This document shows, one piece after another, positions 14,047 to 21,286 of a stretch of DNA of 23,231 nucleotides. Below the pieces are notes generated by a model. That model had not been told where the DNA came from. It ran no database searches and was given only the letters and a program-made list of their open reading frames with translations. The stretch covers positions 1 to 23,231 of the forward strand of contig CALAEY010000015.1 of the NCBI GenBank assembly GCA_937891085.1. Reading direction: 5' to 3'. The position numbers and the translations under genes are program-made. The stretch is from an uncultured Prevotellaceae bacterium (GTDB lineage Bacteria; Bacteroidota; Bacteroidia; Bacteroidales; Bacteroidaceae). Every line of letters starts with the position of its first letter. Within the stretch, counting starts at the first letter, position 1.

Positions 14047-14936
14047 TTTCCCCAGCTCCAGAGGTTCTGATTGTAGGTGGCCTCCACCACATTCTCTATC
14101 TCATCGGGTAGGGCAGGGAAGAAGTCGATTCCAGTGATTTCTTCCACCTCATCGATGCTGTAGGCCTTCCAAGGTTTGCGAGAGCTGTTGTTCTGGAAAA
14201 TGTAGCCAATGGCTTGAGGAGTCTCCTTATTGACCACCATGATGACTTTGAAGAAAGCATCGGGAACGGCTACTTTATGGCGTTTTCCGATGGTCTTGGG
14301 CTTATCGGGATTCTGAAGGACAGGTCCGCACACCACATATACCTTGCCATAGCGACGTGCCCAACGACGGCAAGCAATCTCCAAATCGTTCCAGGTTTCC
14401 TTATTCAATTCATGGTCTTGCGGACAGATATTGGTCATGTAGAAGCACTCATCCATCGCAGTGGCATCGAAGTGATTGTCGCCTGCAGGGCACATGTGTC
14501 CACGATCATATCCAGAGCCGCTATAGTCTTGGTATTCCACCGCCTTGGAAGCAGCAATGTCAGGATCAGAGACGAAGTAGTCATTGCTCTGATAGCGGTC
14601 GTTGTCCACTTCCTCCTTGGTGATATCCCATGCTACCCAATTAGGTATGTTCCACTTGGTATTGAAGGAAACCGTATAATTGGTGCGTTGCATGATGCGC
14701 TCCGAACGTTGCTGGATGCGTGCAGGTATCTCCAGTCCTTGCTGTGCATAGAACGCATCGCTGGCATCTGCCGTGATGGTTTGTTGCTCGATGGGGATGG
14801 AAATCTCCGTTTGCACAGGCTCGTTGATGGTAGGCACAGGCTCCACAGCAGTAGGTCTATAGCCGAAAAGCGCATAGAGCACGGCACCTATCAGCACGCA
14901 GATGCCCGATATGATTTTATAAAGATTGTTTCGCAT
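14043..14936 (-). CDS. DNA/RNA non-specific endonuclease, membrane-anchored or secreted
   Basis: A 297-residue nuclease of the NucA/Serratia (beta-beta-alpha-Me) family. Residues about 7-24 are hydrophobic and uncleaved-looking, so an inner-membrane anchor or signal peptide; a proline- and glutamate-rich linker leads to the catalytic domain from about residue 85. The active-site motif is DRGH (144-147, H147 the general base) in SGYDRGHMCPAGDNH. N178 and E186 in NKETWNDLE sit at the spacing expected for the magnesium ligand and its helper. Such enzymes degrade extracellular or periplasmic DNA and RNA for nutrients. I use the ATG at 14936 because the in-frame ATG at 14963 lies upstream of the probable -7 box. 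It converges with and overlaps the radical SAM gene by four bases. Confidence 0.9.
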   Translation of the reverse strand: MRNNLYKIISGICVLIGAVLYALFGYRPTAVEPVPTINEPVQTEISIPIEQQTITADASDAFYAQQGLEIPARIQQRSERIMQRTNYTVSFNTKWNIPNWVAWDITKEEVDNDRYQSNDYFVSDPDIAASKAVEYQDYSGSGYDRGHMCPAGDNHFDATAMDECFYMTNICPQDHELNKETWNDLEIACRRWARRYGKVYVVCGPVLQNPDKPKTIGKRHKVAVPDAFFKVIMVVNKETPQAIGYIFQNNSSRKPWKAYSIDEVEEITGIDFFPALPDEIENVVEATYNQNLWSWGN

Positions 14937-14952
14937 ATTTTTCTTTTTGCTG

Positions 14953-14960
14953 CGAAGATA
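14953..14960 (-). promoter_or_regulatory. Probable endonuclease gene promoter, -7 box TATCTTCG
   Basis: TATCTTCG on the minus strand, the same octamer as in front of the HhH/beta-barrel gene. The -33 position (about 14980-14983) does not match TTTG and falls on the -7 box of the rubrerythrin promoter on the other strand, so the two promoters interlock. Confidence 0.4.
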
Positions 14961-14973
14961 CAAAAATTATTTG

Positions 14974-14981
14974 TACATTTG
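14974..14981 (+). promoter_or_regulatory. Probable rubrerythrin promoter, -7 box TACATTTG
   Basis: TACATTTG fits TAnnTTTG. The -33 position (about 14951-14954, TGCG) is poor and overlaps the opposing -7 box. A leader of about 30 bases follows before the ATG at 15018. Confidence 0.48.
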
Positions 14982-15017
14982 CTTCCACGTAATGATTAAC
15001 TAACTAATGTCAGAATT

Positions 15018-15593
15018 ATGAAAAGTGTAAAAGGAACTCAGACAGAGAAAAACCTGCTTACTTCTTTTGCAGGTGAAAGTCAGGCTCGCAATCGCTACAC
15101 CTTCTTTGCCAGTGCTGCAAAGAAAGAGGGTTATGAGCAAATTTCAGCCATTTTTACAGAGACAGCTGAACAGGAGAAAGAGCATGCCAAGCGTATGTTC
15201 AAGTATCTGGAGGGCGGCATGGTGGAGATCACCGCTTCATTCCCAGCAGGTGTCATCGGTAAGACCATTGATAATCTGAAGGCTGCAGCCGCTGGTGAGA
15301 ACGAGGAGTGGACAGAGGCTTATCCTCATTTTGCCGAGGTAGCTGATGCCGAAGGTTTCCCAGAGATTGCAGAGATGTATCGTCGTATCGCCATTGCCGA
15401 GAAGGGTCACGAGGAGCGCTATCGCGCCTTCATCAAGAACATCGAGGAAGGCACCGTTTTCGCAAAAGAAGAAGAGACCGTATGGCAGTGCCGCAACTGT
15501 GGTTATATCCATGTAGGCAAGGAGGCTCCAGAGAGCTGCCCTGCTTGCAACCATCCACAGGCTTACTTCGAAGTGAAGAAGACCAATATGTAA
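15018..15593 (+). CDS. Rubrerythrin
   Basis: A 191-residue non-haem di-iron peroxidase that reduces hydrogen peroxide in the cytoplasm, important for anaerobes meeting oxygen. The ferritin-like four-helix domain (about 1-145) holds the iron ligands E20, the ExxH pair E53/H56, glutamates around 94-97, and E128/H131. The C-terminal rubredoxin domain binds a single iron by C158, C161, C174 and C177 (QCRNCGYIH and PESCPACNHP). The length and domain order are standard. It is monocistronic, with its own promoter and a strong terminator shared with miaB. It is divergent from the endonuclease gene, with interlocking promoters. The symbol rbr is often used, but I leave it blank since paralogues are common. 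Confidence 0.96.
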   Translation: MKSVKGTQTEKNLLTSFAGESQARNRYTFFASAAKKEGYEQISAIFTETAEQEKEHAKRMFKYLEGGMVEITASFPAGVIGKTIDNLKAAAAGENEEWTEAYPHFAEVADAEGFPEIAEMYRRIAIAEKGHEERYRAFIKNIEEGTVFAKEEETVWQCRNCGYIHVGKEAPESCPACNHPQAYFEVKKTNM

Positions 15594-15602
15594 GTCGTTA
15601 AA

Positions 15603-15617
15603 CCGCAAATTTTGCGG
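15603..15617 (+). repeat. Small hairpin CCGCAAATTTTGCGG after rubrerythrin
   Basis: A perfect 15-base palindrome (CCGCAAA/TTTGCGG) 9 bases after the rubrerythrin stop. The left half with its flank, TAAACCGCAA, recurs at 15622-15631. No T-run follows, so it probably protects the mRNA 3' end or is an alternative pairing partner for the stronger hairpin downstream. Confidence 0.4.
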
Positions 15618-15646
15618 CTTATAAACCGCAAGAAGGCTCAAAAATG

Positions 15647-15676
15647 AAGATGGTCGCCTAAAAGCGACCATCTTTT
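15647..15676. terminator. Strong terminator between rubrerythrin and miaB, bidirectional
   Basis: AAGATGGTCGC (15647-15657) pairs perfectly over 11 bases with GCGACCATCTT (15664-15674), loop CTAAAA. On the plus strand the right arm ends in four Ts; on the minus strand the hairpin is followed by CATTTTTG. It sits one base beyond the miaB stop and serves both convergent genes. Confidence 0.75.
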
Positions 15677-15677
15677 C

Positions 15678-17051
15678 TTATTCTACTGCCTCTCCCATCA
15701 GCGTTGCTGATGAAGAATCGGTGATTCTGACTTTCACGAACTCACCTACGTGGTGGTTGCCCTTATCAAACACTACCATCTTATTTTGCTCCGTGCGTCC
15801 GCAAAGTTGTGCGCGTGAGCGTTTTGAAGAGCCTTCCACCAGCACGATGTATTCCTTACCGATGCACTTGGCGTTCTGCTCGGCACTGAGGCGGTTTTGC
15901 AGGGCAATAATCTCATTAAGGCGACGGATCTTCACGTCTTCTGGCACATCGTCAGGGAGATGCTTGGCAGCATACGTGCCACTGCGCTCAGAGTACTTGA
16001 ACATGAAAGCTGCATCGTAGGCGCATGCCTCCATCAATGAAAGCGACTCCTGATGATCTTCCTCCGTTTCAGAGTGGAAACCACAGAAAATGTCAGTGCT
16101 GATGCCACAATCAGGTATGATGCGACGGATAGCAGCCATGCGATCGAGATACCATTCACGCGTATATTTACGATTCATCAGTTTCAGTATGCGATTGCTG
16201 CCACTTTGCACTGGCAGGTGGATGTGCTTGCACACATTCGGATACTGAGCAATGACTTCCAAGGTCTCATCGCACATATCCTTAGGGTGCGAGGTCGTAA
16301 AGCGGATACGGGTTTGTGGAGCCGCTTCTGCTACAATGCGCAGCAGGGCTGGGAAGTTCACCACTTCACCGTCAGCTTTCTCGAAGCGGTAGCTATCTAC
16401 ATTCTGCCCAAGCAGGATGATTTCCTTATAGCCCTTGCTTACCAAGTCGTGTACTTCCTTCAAGATGCTTTCCACATCACGGCTGCGTTCACGTCCACGG
16501 GTATAAGGCACGATGCAGTAGGTACAGAAATTGTTGCATCCACGTGTGATGCTTACGAAACCAGAGATGCGATTGCCCCCTATGCGTGAAGGAATCACAT
16601 CCTTATAAGTCTCAGTTTTTGAAAGTTCTACGTTGATGGCTTTCTCACCATTCTCTACCGCAGCAATTAGTTCTGGCAGATTCAGATAGGCATCTGGACC
16701 CACTACGAGGTCGGCATGGTGCTTGGTGATAAGCTCGTCTTTGATATGCTCCGCCATGCAACCCAGCACACCTACGATGAGGCCGTTCTTGCGCTTGCCC
16801 TTCAAGGAGCGGAAAAACTCCAGGCGGTTGTATATTTTCTGTTCTGCATTTTCACGCACAGAGCAAGTATTCATGAAGACGGCATCGGCCTCTTCAAGCG
16901 TCTCTGCTACCTCATAGCCAGCCATTTGCATGATAGATGCCACCACTTCACTATCGGCCACATTCATCTGGCAGCCATAAGTTTCGATGAAAAGTTTCTT
17001 AGTCTCCTTTTCAGTCGCAGATTTTAAGTCTGCTCCCGTTTCTTTCTTCAT
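15678..17051 (-). CDS. miaB: tRNA-2-methylthio-N6-dimethylallyladenosine synthase
   Basis: A 457-residue methylthiotransferase that adds a methylthio group to i6A37 in tRNAs reading UNN codons, using two [4Fe-4S] clusters. The N-terminal UPF0004 domain supplies C27 (FIETYGCQMN), C63 (NTCSV) and C98 (GVLGCMAE). The radical SAM cluster is C172-x3-C176-x2-C179 in SITRGCNNFCTYCIVPYTRGRE. A C-terminal TRAM RNA-binding domain covers about the last 65 residues. GCQMNVADSE and VPYTRGRERSR favour MiaB over RimO or MtaB. An upstream in-frame ATG at 17093 would extend into the promoter, so the ATG at 17051 is used. It is a single-gene unit ending in the shared terminator. Confidence 0.95.
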   Translation of the reverse strand: MKKETGADLKSATEKETKKLFIETYGCQMNVADSEVVASIMQMAGYEVAETLEEADAVFMNTCSVRENAEQKIYNRLEFFRSLKGKRKNGLIVGVLGCMAEHIKDELITKHHADLVVGPDAYLNLPELIAAVENGEKAINVELSKTETYKDVIPSRIGGNRISGFVSITRGCNNFCTYCIVPYTRGRERSRDVESILKEVHDLVSKGYKEIILLGQNVDSYRFEKADGEVVNFPALLRIVAEAAPQTRIRFTTSHPKDMCDETLEVIAQYPNVCKHIHLPVQSGSNRILKLMNRKYTREWYLDRMAAIRRIIPDCGISTDIFCGFHSETEEDHQESLSLMEACAYDAAFMFKYSERSGTYAAKHLPDDVPEDVKIRRLNEIIALQNRLSAEQNAKCIGKEYIVLVEGSSKRSRAQLCGRTEQNKMVVFDKGNHHVGEFVKVRITDSSSATLMGEAVE

Positions 17052-17079
17052 AAATATAATGTATGGTTGAATTTTGGTG

Positions 17080-17110
17080 CAAAGATAATACAAACCAGAT
17101 GCAGAATAAA
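17080..17110 (-). promoter_or_regulatory. miaB promoter
   Basis: On the minus strand TTTA (17107-17110), 19 bases, TATCTTTG (17080-17087). The -7 box is identical to that of mutS. The leader before the ATG is about 22 bases. Confidence 0.58.
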
Positions 17111-17214
17111 ATCTGCCCGCTTATTTTTTTGATTGTATAGTAGCCTTCAGAGAGGTGAAAGCAGGTGAATGATGTCGAATTTGAACAAATCAAGTTTCTT
17201 CTCCGACAAATACA

Positions 17215-17235
17215 AAACTTACAAACTGATAGTTT
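17215..17235. repeat. Dyad AAACTTAC...AGTTT, copy 2 of the upstream module
   Basis: AAACTTACAAACTGATAGTTT, followed by AGGGCACTTTTGTTAAATA, resembles copy 1 at 12983 with a 5-base insertion between the arms. It starts 74 bases before the -33 box and 97 bases before the -7 box of unit B, exactly as in unit A. The 17111-17214 stretch to its left shows nothing I can name. Confidence 0.5.
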
Positions 17236-17288
17236 ACAGGGCACTTTTGTTAAATAATCTAAATTAAAAGCACTTTTTCTTTCGGTTC

Positions 17289-17319
17289 TTTATTATTTCG
17301 GAAATTATGCTTACCTTTG
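17289..17319 (+). promoter_or_regulatory. Promoter of short-RNA unit B
   Basis: TTTA (17289-17292), 19 bases, TACCTTTG (17312-17319), followed by TATCAG. The -7 box is perfect, the -33 box has three of four bases. CACTTTTTCTTTC (17271-17283), upstream, matches unit A. Confidence 0.65.
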
Positions 17320-17324
17320 TATCA

Positions 17325-17403
17325 GAGAAAAAATTAGATTTTTTCATAGTTAAGGTTTAGGTTAAAATTGGAAGGAGGGTAGTTGTGAAACTGCCCTTTT
17401 TTT
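17325..17403 (+). ncRNA. Short intergenic RNA, unit B (about 80 nt)
   Basis: A second short unit related to unit A at 13.1 kb. It shares TTAGATTT, an identical 11-mer TTTTTCATAGT (17340-17350) and AGGTTAAAA (17359-17367), and ends in a hairpin with seven Ts. It is about 13 bases longer than A between promoter and core. No start codon with a sensible frame is present. It terminates 68 bases before the next gene, which has its own promoter. Being a diverged paralogue in a different intergenic region, with promoter, core and terminator all kept, it is more likely a functional RNA than chance. The 5' end is estimated. The target and function are unknown. Confidence 0.58.
17377..17403 (+). terminator. 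Intrinsic terminator of unit B
   Basis: GGGTAGTT (17377-17384) pairs with AACTGCCC (17389-17396), with one G-U pair and loop GTGA, followed by seven Ts (17397-17403). Confidence 0.78.
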
Positions 17404-17410
17404 ATTTTCC

Positions 17411-17442
17411 CTTGCTTAAACAAAAATAACTCCCTATATTTG
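17411..17442 (+). promoter_or_regulatory. Promoter of the small membrane protein gene
   Basis: CTTG (17411-17414), 20 bases, TATATTTG (17435-17442). It lies directly after the unit B terminator, with a leader of about 20 bases before the ATG at 17471. Confidence 0.55.
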
Positions 17443-17470
17443 CTTGTCGAACCTTTAAAAACGAAGGATT

Positions 17471-17827
17471 ATGGATGACGGACTTTTTGGATTTCTCATA
17501 TTCCTGGGCATGATGGTGGCCAGTGTGGTGTACAGTAAGCGGAAGTTGGCCATGGAGGAAACTGCCGAAGAGGAGAAAACTGCCCCTACGCCAAAGTCGA
17601 TCATCAAGGATTTGACAAAGCTCCGCAAGAAAGCTGCTGCTCCCAAGCCTACCACTAAGAAATCCTTCCAGCCTTCTTCCGATTTTATTGGGCGCAATAA
17701 TTACATGAAGGACGAACTGAAAGCGCCAGAGGAACAAGTAGAGGAACCTTCACCCTATGCCTTCGAGTCTATGGACGATGTGCGCAAGGCTTTTATTTGG
17801 TCAGAAATCCTAAAACGCAAGTATTAA
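17471..17827 (+). CDS. Small single-pass membrane protein, unknown function
   Basis: A 118-residue protein. Residues about 5-22 (LFGFLIFLGMMVASVVYS) form one membrane helix, followed by a basic KRK and a long, charged, low-complexity linker rich in A, P, K and E. The C-terminus, MDDVRKAFIWSEILKRKY, is an amphipathic segment that I have seen, with small changes, at the end of similar short Bacteroidales proteins; no function is known to me. The layout (anchor, flexible linker, short conserved tail) suggests the tail docks on a partner protein. It has its own promoter after unit B. Its last 18 bases overlap the convergent dacB gene, so the coding sense of the conserved tail is constrained on both strands. 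Confidence 0.75.
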   Translation: MDDGLFGFLIFLGMMVASVVYSKRKLAMEETAEEEKTAPTPKSIIKDLTKLRKKAAAPKPTTKKSFQPSSDFIGRNNYMKDELKAPEEQVEEPSPYAFESMDDVRKAFIWSEILKRKY

Positions 17828-19234
17828 TTCGTCACAAAGCTTGTCTTGGAAATTGCGTGCTGCCTGTGCAGAGAGCGCATTCTGGTTCATGATGGCGAAA
17901 GCGATGTCGTGTCCTTTCTTGGTTTTCAGATAGCCCGCTAAGCAATTCACGGCGGTGTAAGAACCAGTCTTGGCATGCACCACATTATAAGAAGGAGTGC
18001 CCTTGCGCATACGGGTCTTGAGAGTGCCGTCAATACCTCCAATAGGGAGCGCTTTCAGAAGGCGTTGGTAGATGGATTTGTTGTTATAGGCGTATTTCAA
18101 AAAGGCTACCAACAATTGTGGTGAAAGATAATCGTAGTTGGAAAGTCCGCAGCCATCCACCAATCTGTAATTGTCGGCTTTCAAGCCTAAACGCCCAATG
18201 AGTTTCTTGATGGCATCCGTACCATCAGAAGCAGAGAGGTGCTTCTTACCTTTAGTTTGGGCAGCTATTCTGTAAAGCATAGCTTCAGCATTCAGATTGT
18301 CGCTTTCCTTCAGCATCTGATCAAGTACATCCTGCATAGGGGTGAGAAAGGTCATCAGTTGTTTGCAGCCTTTTGAGGGTAGTTCTGTGTAGCCGTATCC
18401 CTGTGCTACTACTACACCACGTGTCTTCAGTTGGTCAAGCAAGGTATGCATGAAGAAGTCTTGCGAGCGATACATGTTGATGCTCGCAGTGCCTCTGTTG
18501 CTGATGTTACCACTCACGGTGATGTGATTATCGTTTTCCAACCATCCGCGTGTCACCTTGAAAGCACCAGCTTTAGTCTGTTTGCTTACTGTCTGATTGC
18601 TGATGGTGTAGTAGGTTGATGTAGGAGTGGCAACAAGGCGTGCGGGTTCTCCAGCATTACCCGCAGTGGCTGTGATTTTCACAGCGCCCTTGTTGAGCAT
18701 CAAAGGCGAGAGATAAGGTTGGAACGCTTCAGGATTATCATCCCACAGCCATCCGCTGCCCCAATAAAGGGAGTCTTTCATGGAAACATCGCCGTAGAGT
18801 CGCCCTTTGATGTGCCTAACTTTCAGGGAGGCGATGGTATCAGCAAAGAGGCTCAATGCCTCCTCATCAAACTCAGGGTCGAAGCCCCCCACTACATAGA
18901 CATTGCCAAAGAGGGTGTCTCGCTTGATTTCCCCATCATACCAGAGTTCCGTGCGGAAAGGCTCTTCGCTTTGTGGCAAGGAGAGAGCGGTGATGGAGGT
19001 CAGCAGCTTCATGGTGGAGGCTGGACGCCCCAACACATCTGACTGGTATTCATAGGAAGCTTTGCCACTCGTGAGATCATAGACCATGATGCCCACGTTG
19101 GAGCCACTAGGCAGATTCGCTTTCACCACACTGTCCAGATGTAAGGCCAGTGCGTCAGTTCCCGTCTGTGTCTCCTGGGCTTGCATCAGCCACGGCAGGA
19201 GTAAGCATCCTATGAATACCAGCAGTTTTTTCAT
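17810..19234 (-). CDS. dacB: D-Ala-D-Ala carboxypeptidase/endopeptidase, PBP4 (S13)
   Basis: A 474-residue penicillin-binding protein of peptidase family S13. It trims or opens peptidoglycan cross-links in the periplasm. Residues 1-20 are a signal peptide ending MQAQ. The three active-site motifs are all present: S73-T-M-K76 (nucleophile and lysine), S311-D-N313, and K422-T-G. The roughly 230 residues between the first two motifs are the large inserted domain typical of PBP4, and DGCGLSNYDYLSP is a further family segment. The start codon is one base beyond the pepO stop, so the two are cotranscribed and probably coupled. It is the last gene of the four-gene run and overlaps the convergent small membrane protein gene by 18 bases. 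Confidence 0.95.
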   Translation of the reverse strand: MKKLLVFIGCLLLPWLMQAQETQTGTDALALHLDSVVKANLPSGSNVGIMVYDLTSGKASYEYQSDVLGRPASTMKLLTSITALSLPQSEEPFRTELWYDGEIKRDTLFGNVYVVGGFDPEFDEEALSLFADTIASLKVRHIKGRLYGDVSMKDSLYWGSGWLWDDNPEAFQPYLSPLMLNKGAVKITATAGNAGEPARLVATPTSTYYTISNQTVSKQTKAGAFKVTRGWLENDNHITVSGNISNRGTASINMYRSQDFFMHTLLDQLKTRGVVVAQGYGYTELPSKGCKQLMTFLTPMQDVLDQMLKESDNLNAEAMLYRIAAQTKGKKHLSASDGTDAIKKLIGRLGLKADNYRLVDGCGLSNYDYLSPQLLVAFLKYAYNNKSIYQRLLKALPIGGIDGTLKTRMRKGTPSYNVVHAKTGSYTAVNCLAGYLKTKKGHDIAFAIMNQNALSAQAARNFQDKLCDELILAF

Positions 19235-19235
19235 C

Positions 19236-21272
19236 TTACCAAATCTTTACGCGATCTTCTGGTGCACGCCACATGCCATCACCTTCTTTCACATCCCAAG
19301 CCTCAAAGAAAGCATCGCAGTCCTGCAGCGGACCCCATACTCTCCACTTGGCAGGTGAATGTTCGTTGCTCTTCACGCGCATGGCGAGAGCCTCTGGGCG
19401 CATCTGCACCATCCAAGCCTGTGCATGTCCGAGGAAGAAACGCTGCAGTGGGGTATAACCACCAATAATCACATTGTTCTTATACTGTTCCGTCTTCTTG
19501 AAGGCATCCAGACCTACCATGAGACCACCCAAGTCGCCAATGTTCTCACCTGCTGTGAGGGCACCATTAATGAACAGACCAGGCTGTACCTCATAGCTGT
19601 TGAACTGGTCGATGATCTGCTGTGTCTTGGTTTCAAACTTAGCGCGGTCTTCCTCGCTCCACCAGTTAGAGAGGTTGCCTACAGCGTCAAACTGGCTGCC
19701 CTCATCATCGAAGCCATGGCTCACCTCATGTCCGAAGGTACTGCCACCGATAATAGCATAAAGCACGGCATCGTCAGGCATGCGGCCTTCGAAGCCAGGA
19801 ACGATGATGTTGCATCCAGGGATGCAGATCTCATTGTTTGATGGACTATAGTAAGCATTGTAGGTATGTGGCTGCATGTGCCATTCTGTGCGATCCACAG
19901 GCTTACCATAGCGATCTATCATGCGGGCAGTGCTCCATTTTGAGGCGTTGATAGCATTTTGTACAAAGGAGTTGCGCATGATTTTCAGAGCACTGAGGTC
20001 CTTCCACTGATCTGGATAAGCCAACTTCATATTAACGGCTTCCAACTTCTGCAGGGCTTTCTCCTTGGTGGCATCGCTCATCCAATCCAAAGCACGGATA
20101 TGCTCAGCAAAGGTCTCCTTGATGTTCTTACCTATCTCCACAAACTTCTCCTTAGTGCCTGCAGGCAGGTACTTAGCCACATATTCCTGACCGATAAGGT
20201 CGCCCAGAATGCTGTTGGTGATGTTCACGGTGCGCTTCCAGCGTGGACGTGGTTCCTCTACACCATTCAGTGCCTTGGAGAAGAAATTGAAGCTTAGCAT
20301 GTAGGTATTGTCGTCCAGATAGCTGGTCAGACCATTGATGTACTTGAACTTCAAATAGTCCTTCCATGTATCGATGCTATACTGCTTCAGCGTCTTGTTC
20401 AGGGCGGTGAAGAATTCAGGCTGACCAACGTCGATGGTATCTACATTCTGCAAGCCAAACTCTTTCAGATAAGCGGTGAAGTCGAAATCTGGAGCCAACT
20501 TCTGCACCTCCTTGAAAGGCATTGGATGATAGTTCTCGTAAGGGTCGCGCAGATCCTCACGCTTGCGAGAAGCCTGTGCCAATGAGGTTTCCACAGCCAG
20601 CAATTGCTGTGCTGAAACTTTGGCCTTTGCCTCATCATAGCCTAAGATCTGGAAGATGCCCTGAACATATTCCACGAACTTAGCGCGAATCTCCTTGGCA
20701 TTGGCATCGTCCTCTACATAGTAGCGGCGATCAGGCATGGAGAGACCGCCTTGAGAGAGGCTGGCAGTATTCTTACTGCTGTTTTTGGTATCCTGGCCAA
20801 TGCCGAAGCGGAACATCGGAGAACCAGAGATGGTAGATACATAAGCCACCATAGCAGGCAGTTCCTTGAGGTTCTTTACAGCGTCTATCTTAGTAAGGTC
20901 GGGTTGCAGGTCCTTGATGCCGTTTTGGTTGATAGTCACACTGTCCATACCACTGAAATACAGGTCGCCTATCTTCTGCATGTTGCTGCCTTCAGGGGCA
21001 CCAGCCTCCATCGCCTCCAGGCAGATGTTGAATACTTGTGCGTCAACCGTATCGCCTACGGTCACGAAGATACCATTGCTGGTTTCGGAAGCAGGGATTG
21101 GGTTCTGCTTGAACCAAGTGCCATTGGCAAACTCGAAGAAATCGTCTTGCGGACGTACGGATGAGTCGATGTGCGAAATCAGTGGGTCTGATTCCTGCTG
21201 TTGCTGACAAGAGGTAAGTGCGCCTGCCATGATGAGGCTCAGGCTTACCACATTCGATATTAACTTTTTCAT
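19236..21272 (-). CDS. pepO: M13 family zinc metallopeptidase, lipoprotein (PepO/neprilysin-like)
   Basis: A 678-residue peptidase that cleaves oligopeptides at hydrophobic residues. It starts MKKLISNVVSLSLIMAGALTSC, with the lipidated cysteine at residue 22 followed by QQQQESD, so it is lipid-anchored in the envelope. The zinc site is HEVSH (H515, E516, H519) with third ligand E576 and D580 in ENIGDLGG, as in neprilysin. The large N-terminal part (about 35-420) is the M13 lid domain, and the protein ends with tryptophan (DRVKIW), as is usual in the family. Bacteroidales homologues include PgPepO of Porphyromonas. It lies 14 bases after lpdA and one base before dacB. The family is certain; physiological substrates are not. 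Confidence 0.94.
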   Translation of the reverse strand: MKKLISNVVSLSLIMAGALTSCQQQQESDPLISHIDSSVRPQDDFFEFANGTWFKQNPIPASETSNGIFVTVGDTVDAQVFNICLEAMEAGAPEGSNMQKIGDLYFSGMDSVTINQNGIKDLQPDLTKIDAVKNLKELPAMVAYVSTISGSPMFRFGIGQDTKNSSKNTASLSQGGLSMPDRRYYVEDDANAKEIRAKFVEYVQGIFQILGYDEAKAKVSAQQLLAVETSLAQASRKREDLRDPYENYHPMPFKEVQKLAPDFDFTAYLKEFGLQNVDTIDVGQPEFFTALNKTLKQYSIDTWKDYLKFKYINGLTSYLDDNTYMLSFNFFSKALNGVEEPRPRWKRTVNITNSILGDLIGQEYVAKYLPAGTKEKFVEIGKNIKETFAEHIRALDWMSDATKEKALQKLEAVNMKLAYPDQWKDLSALKIMRNSFVQNAINASKWSTARMIDRYGKPVDRTEWHMQPHTYNAYYSPSNNEICIPGCNIIVPGFEGRMPDDAVLYAIIGGSTFGHEVSHGFDDEGSQFDAVGNLSNWWSEEDRAKFETKTQQIIDQFNSYEVQPGLFINGALTAGENIGDLGGLMVGLDAFKKTEQYKNNVIIGGYTPLQRFFLGHAQAWMVQMRPEALAMRVKSNEHSPAKWRVWGPLQDCDAFFEAWDVKEGDGMWRAPEDRVKIW

Positions 21273-21286
21273 TTGTTTCTGATTTG

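Noticed and set aside
17011..17244. A 77-codon minus-strand frame upstream of miaB
   Set aside because: Starts far from any promoter match, runs through the miaB promoter and into miaB in another frame; translation is cysteine- and serine-rich without a pattern.
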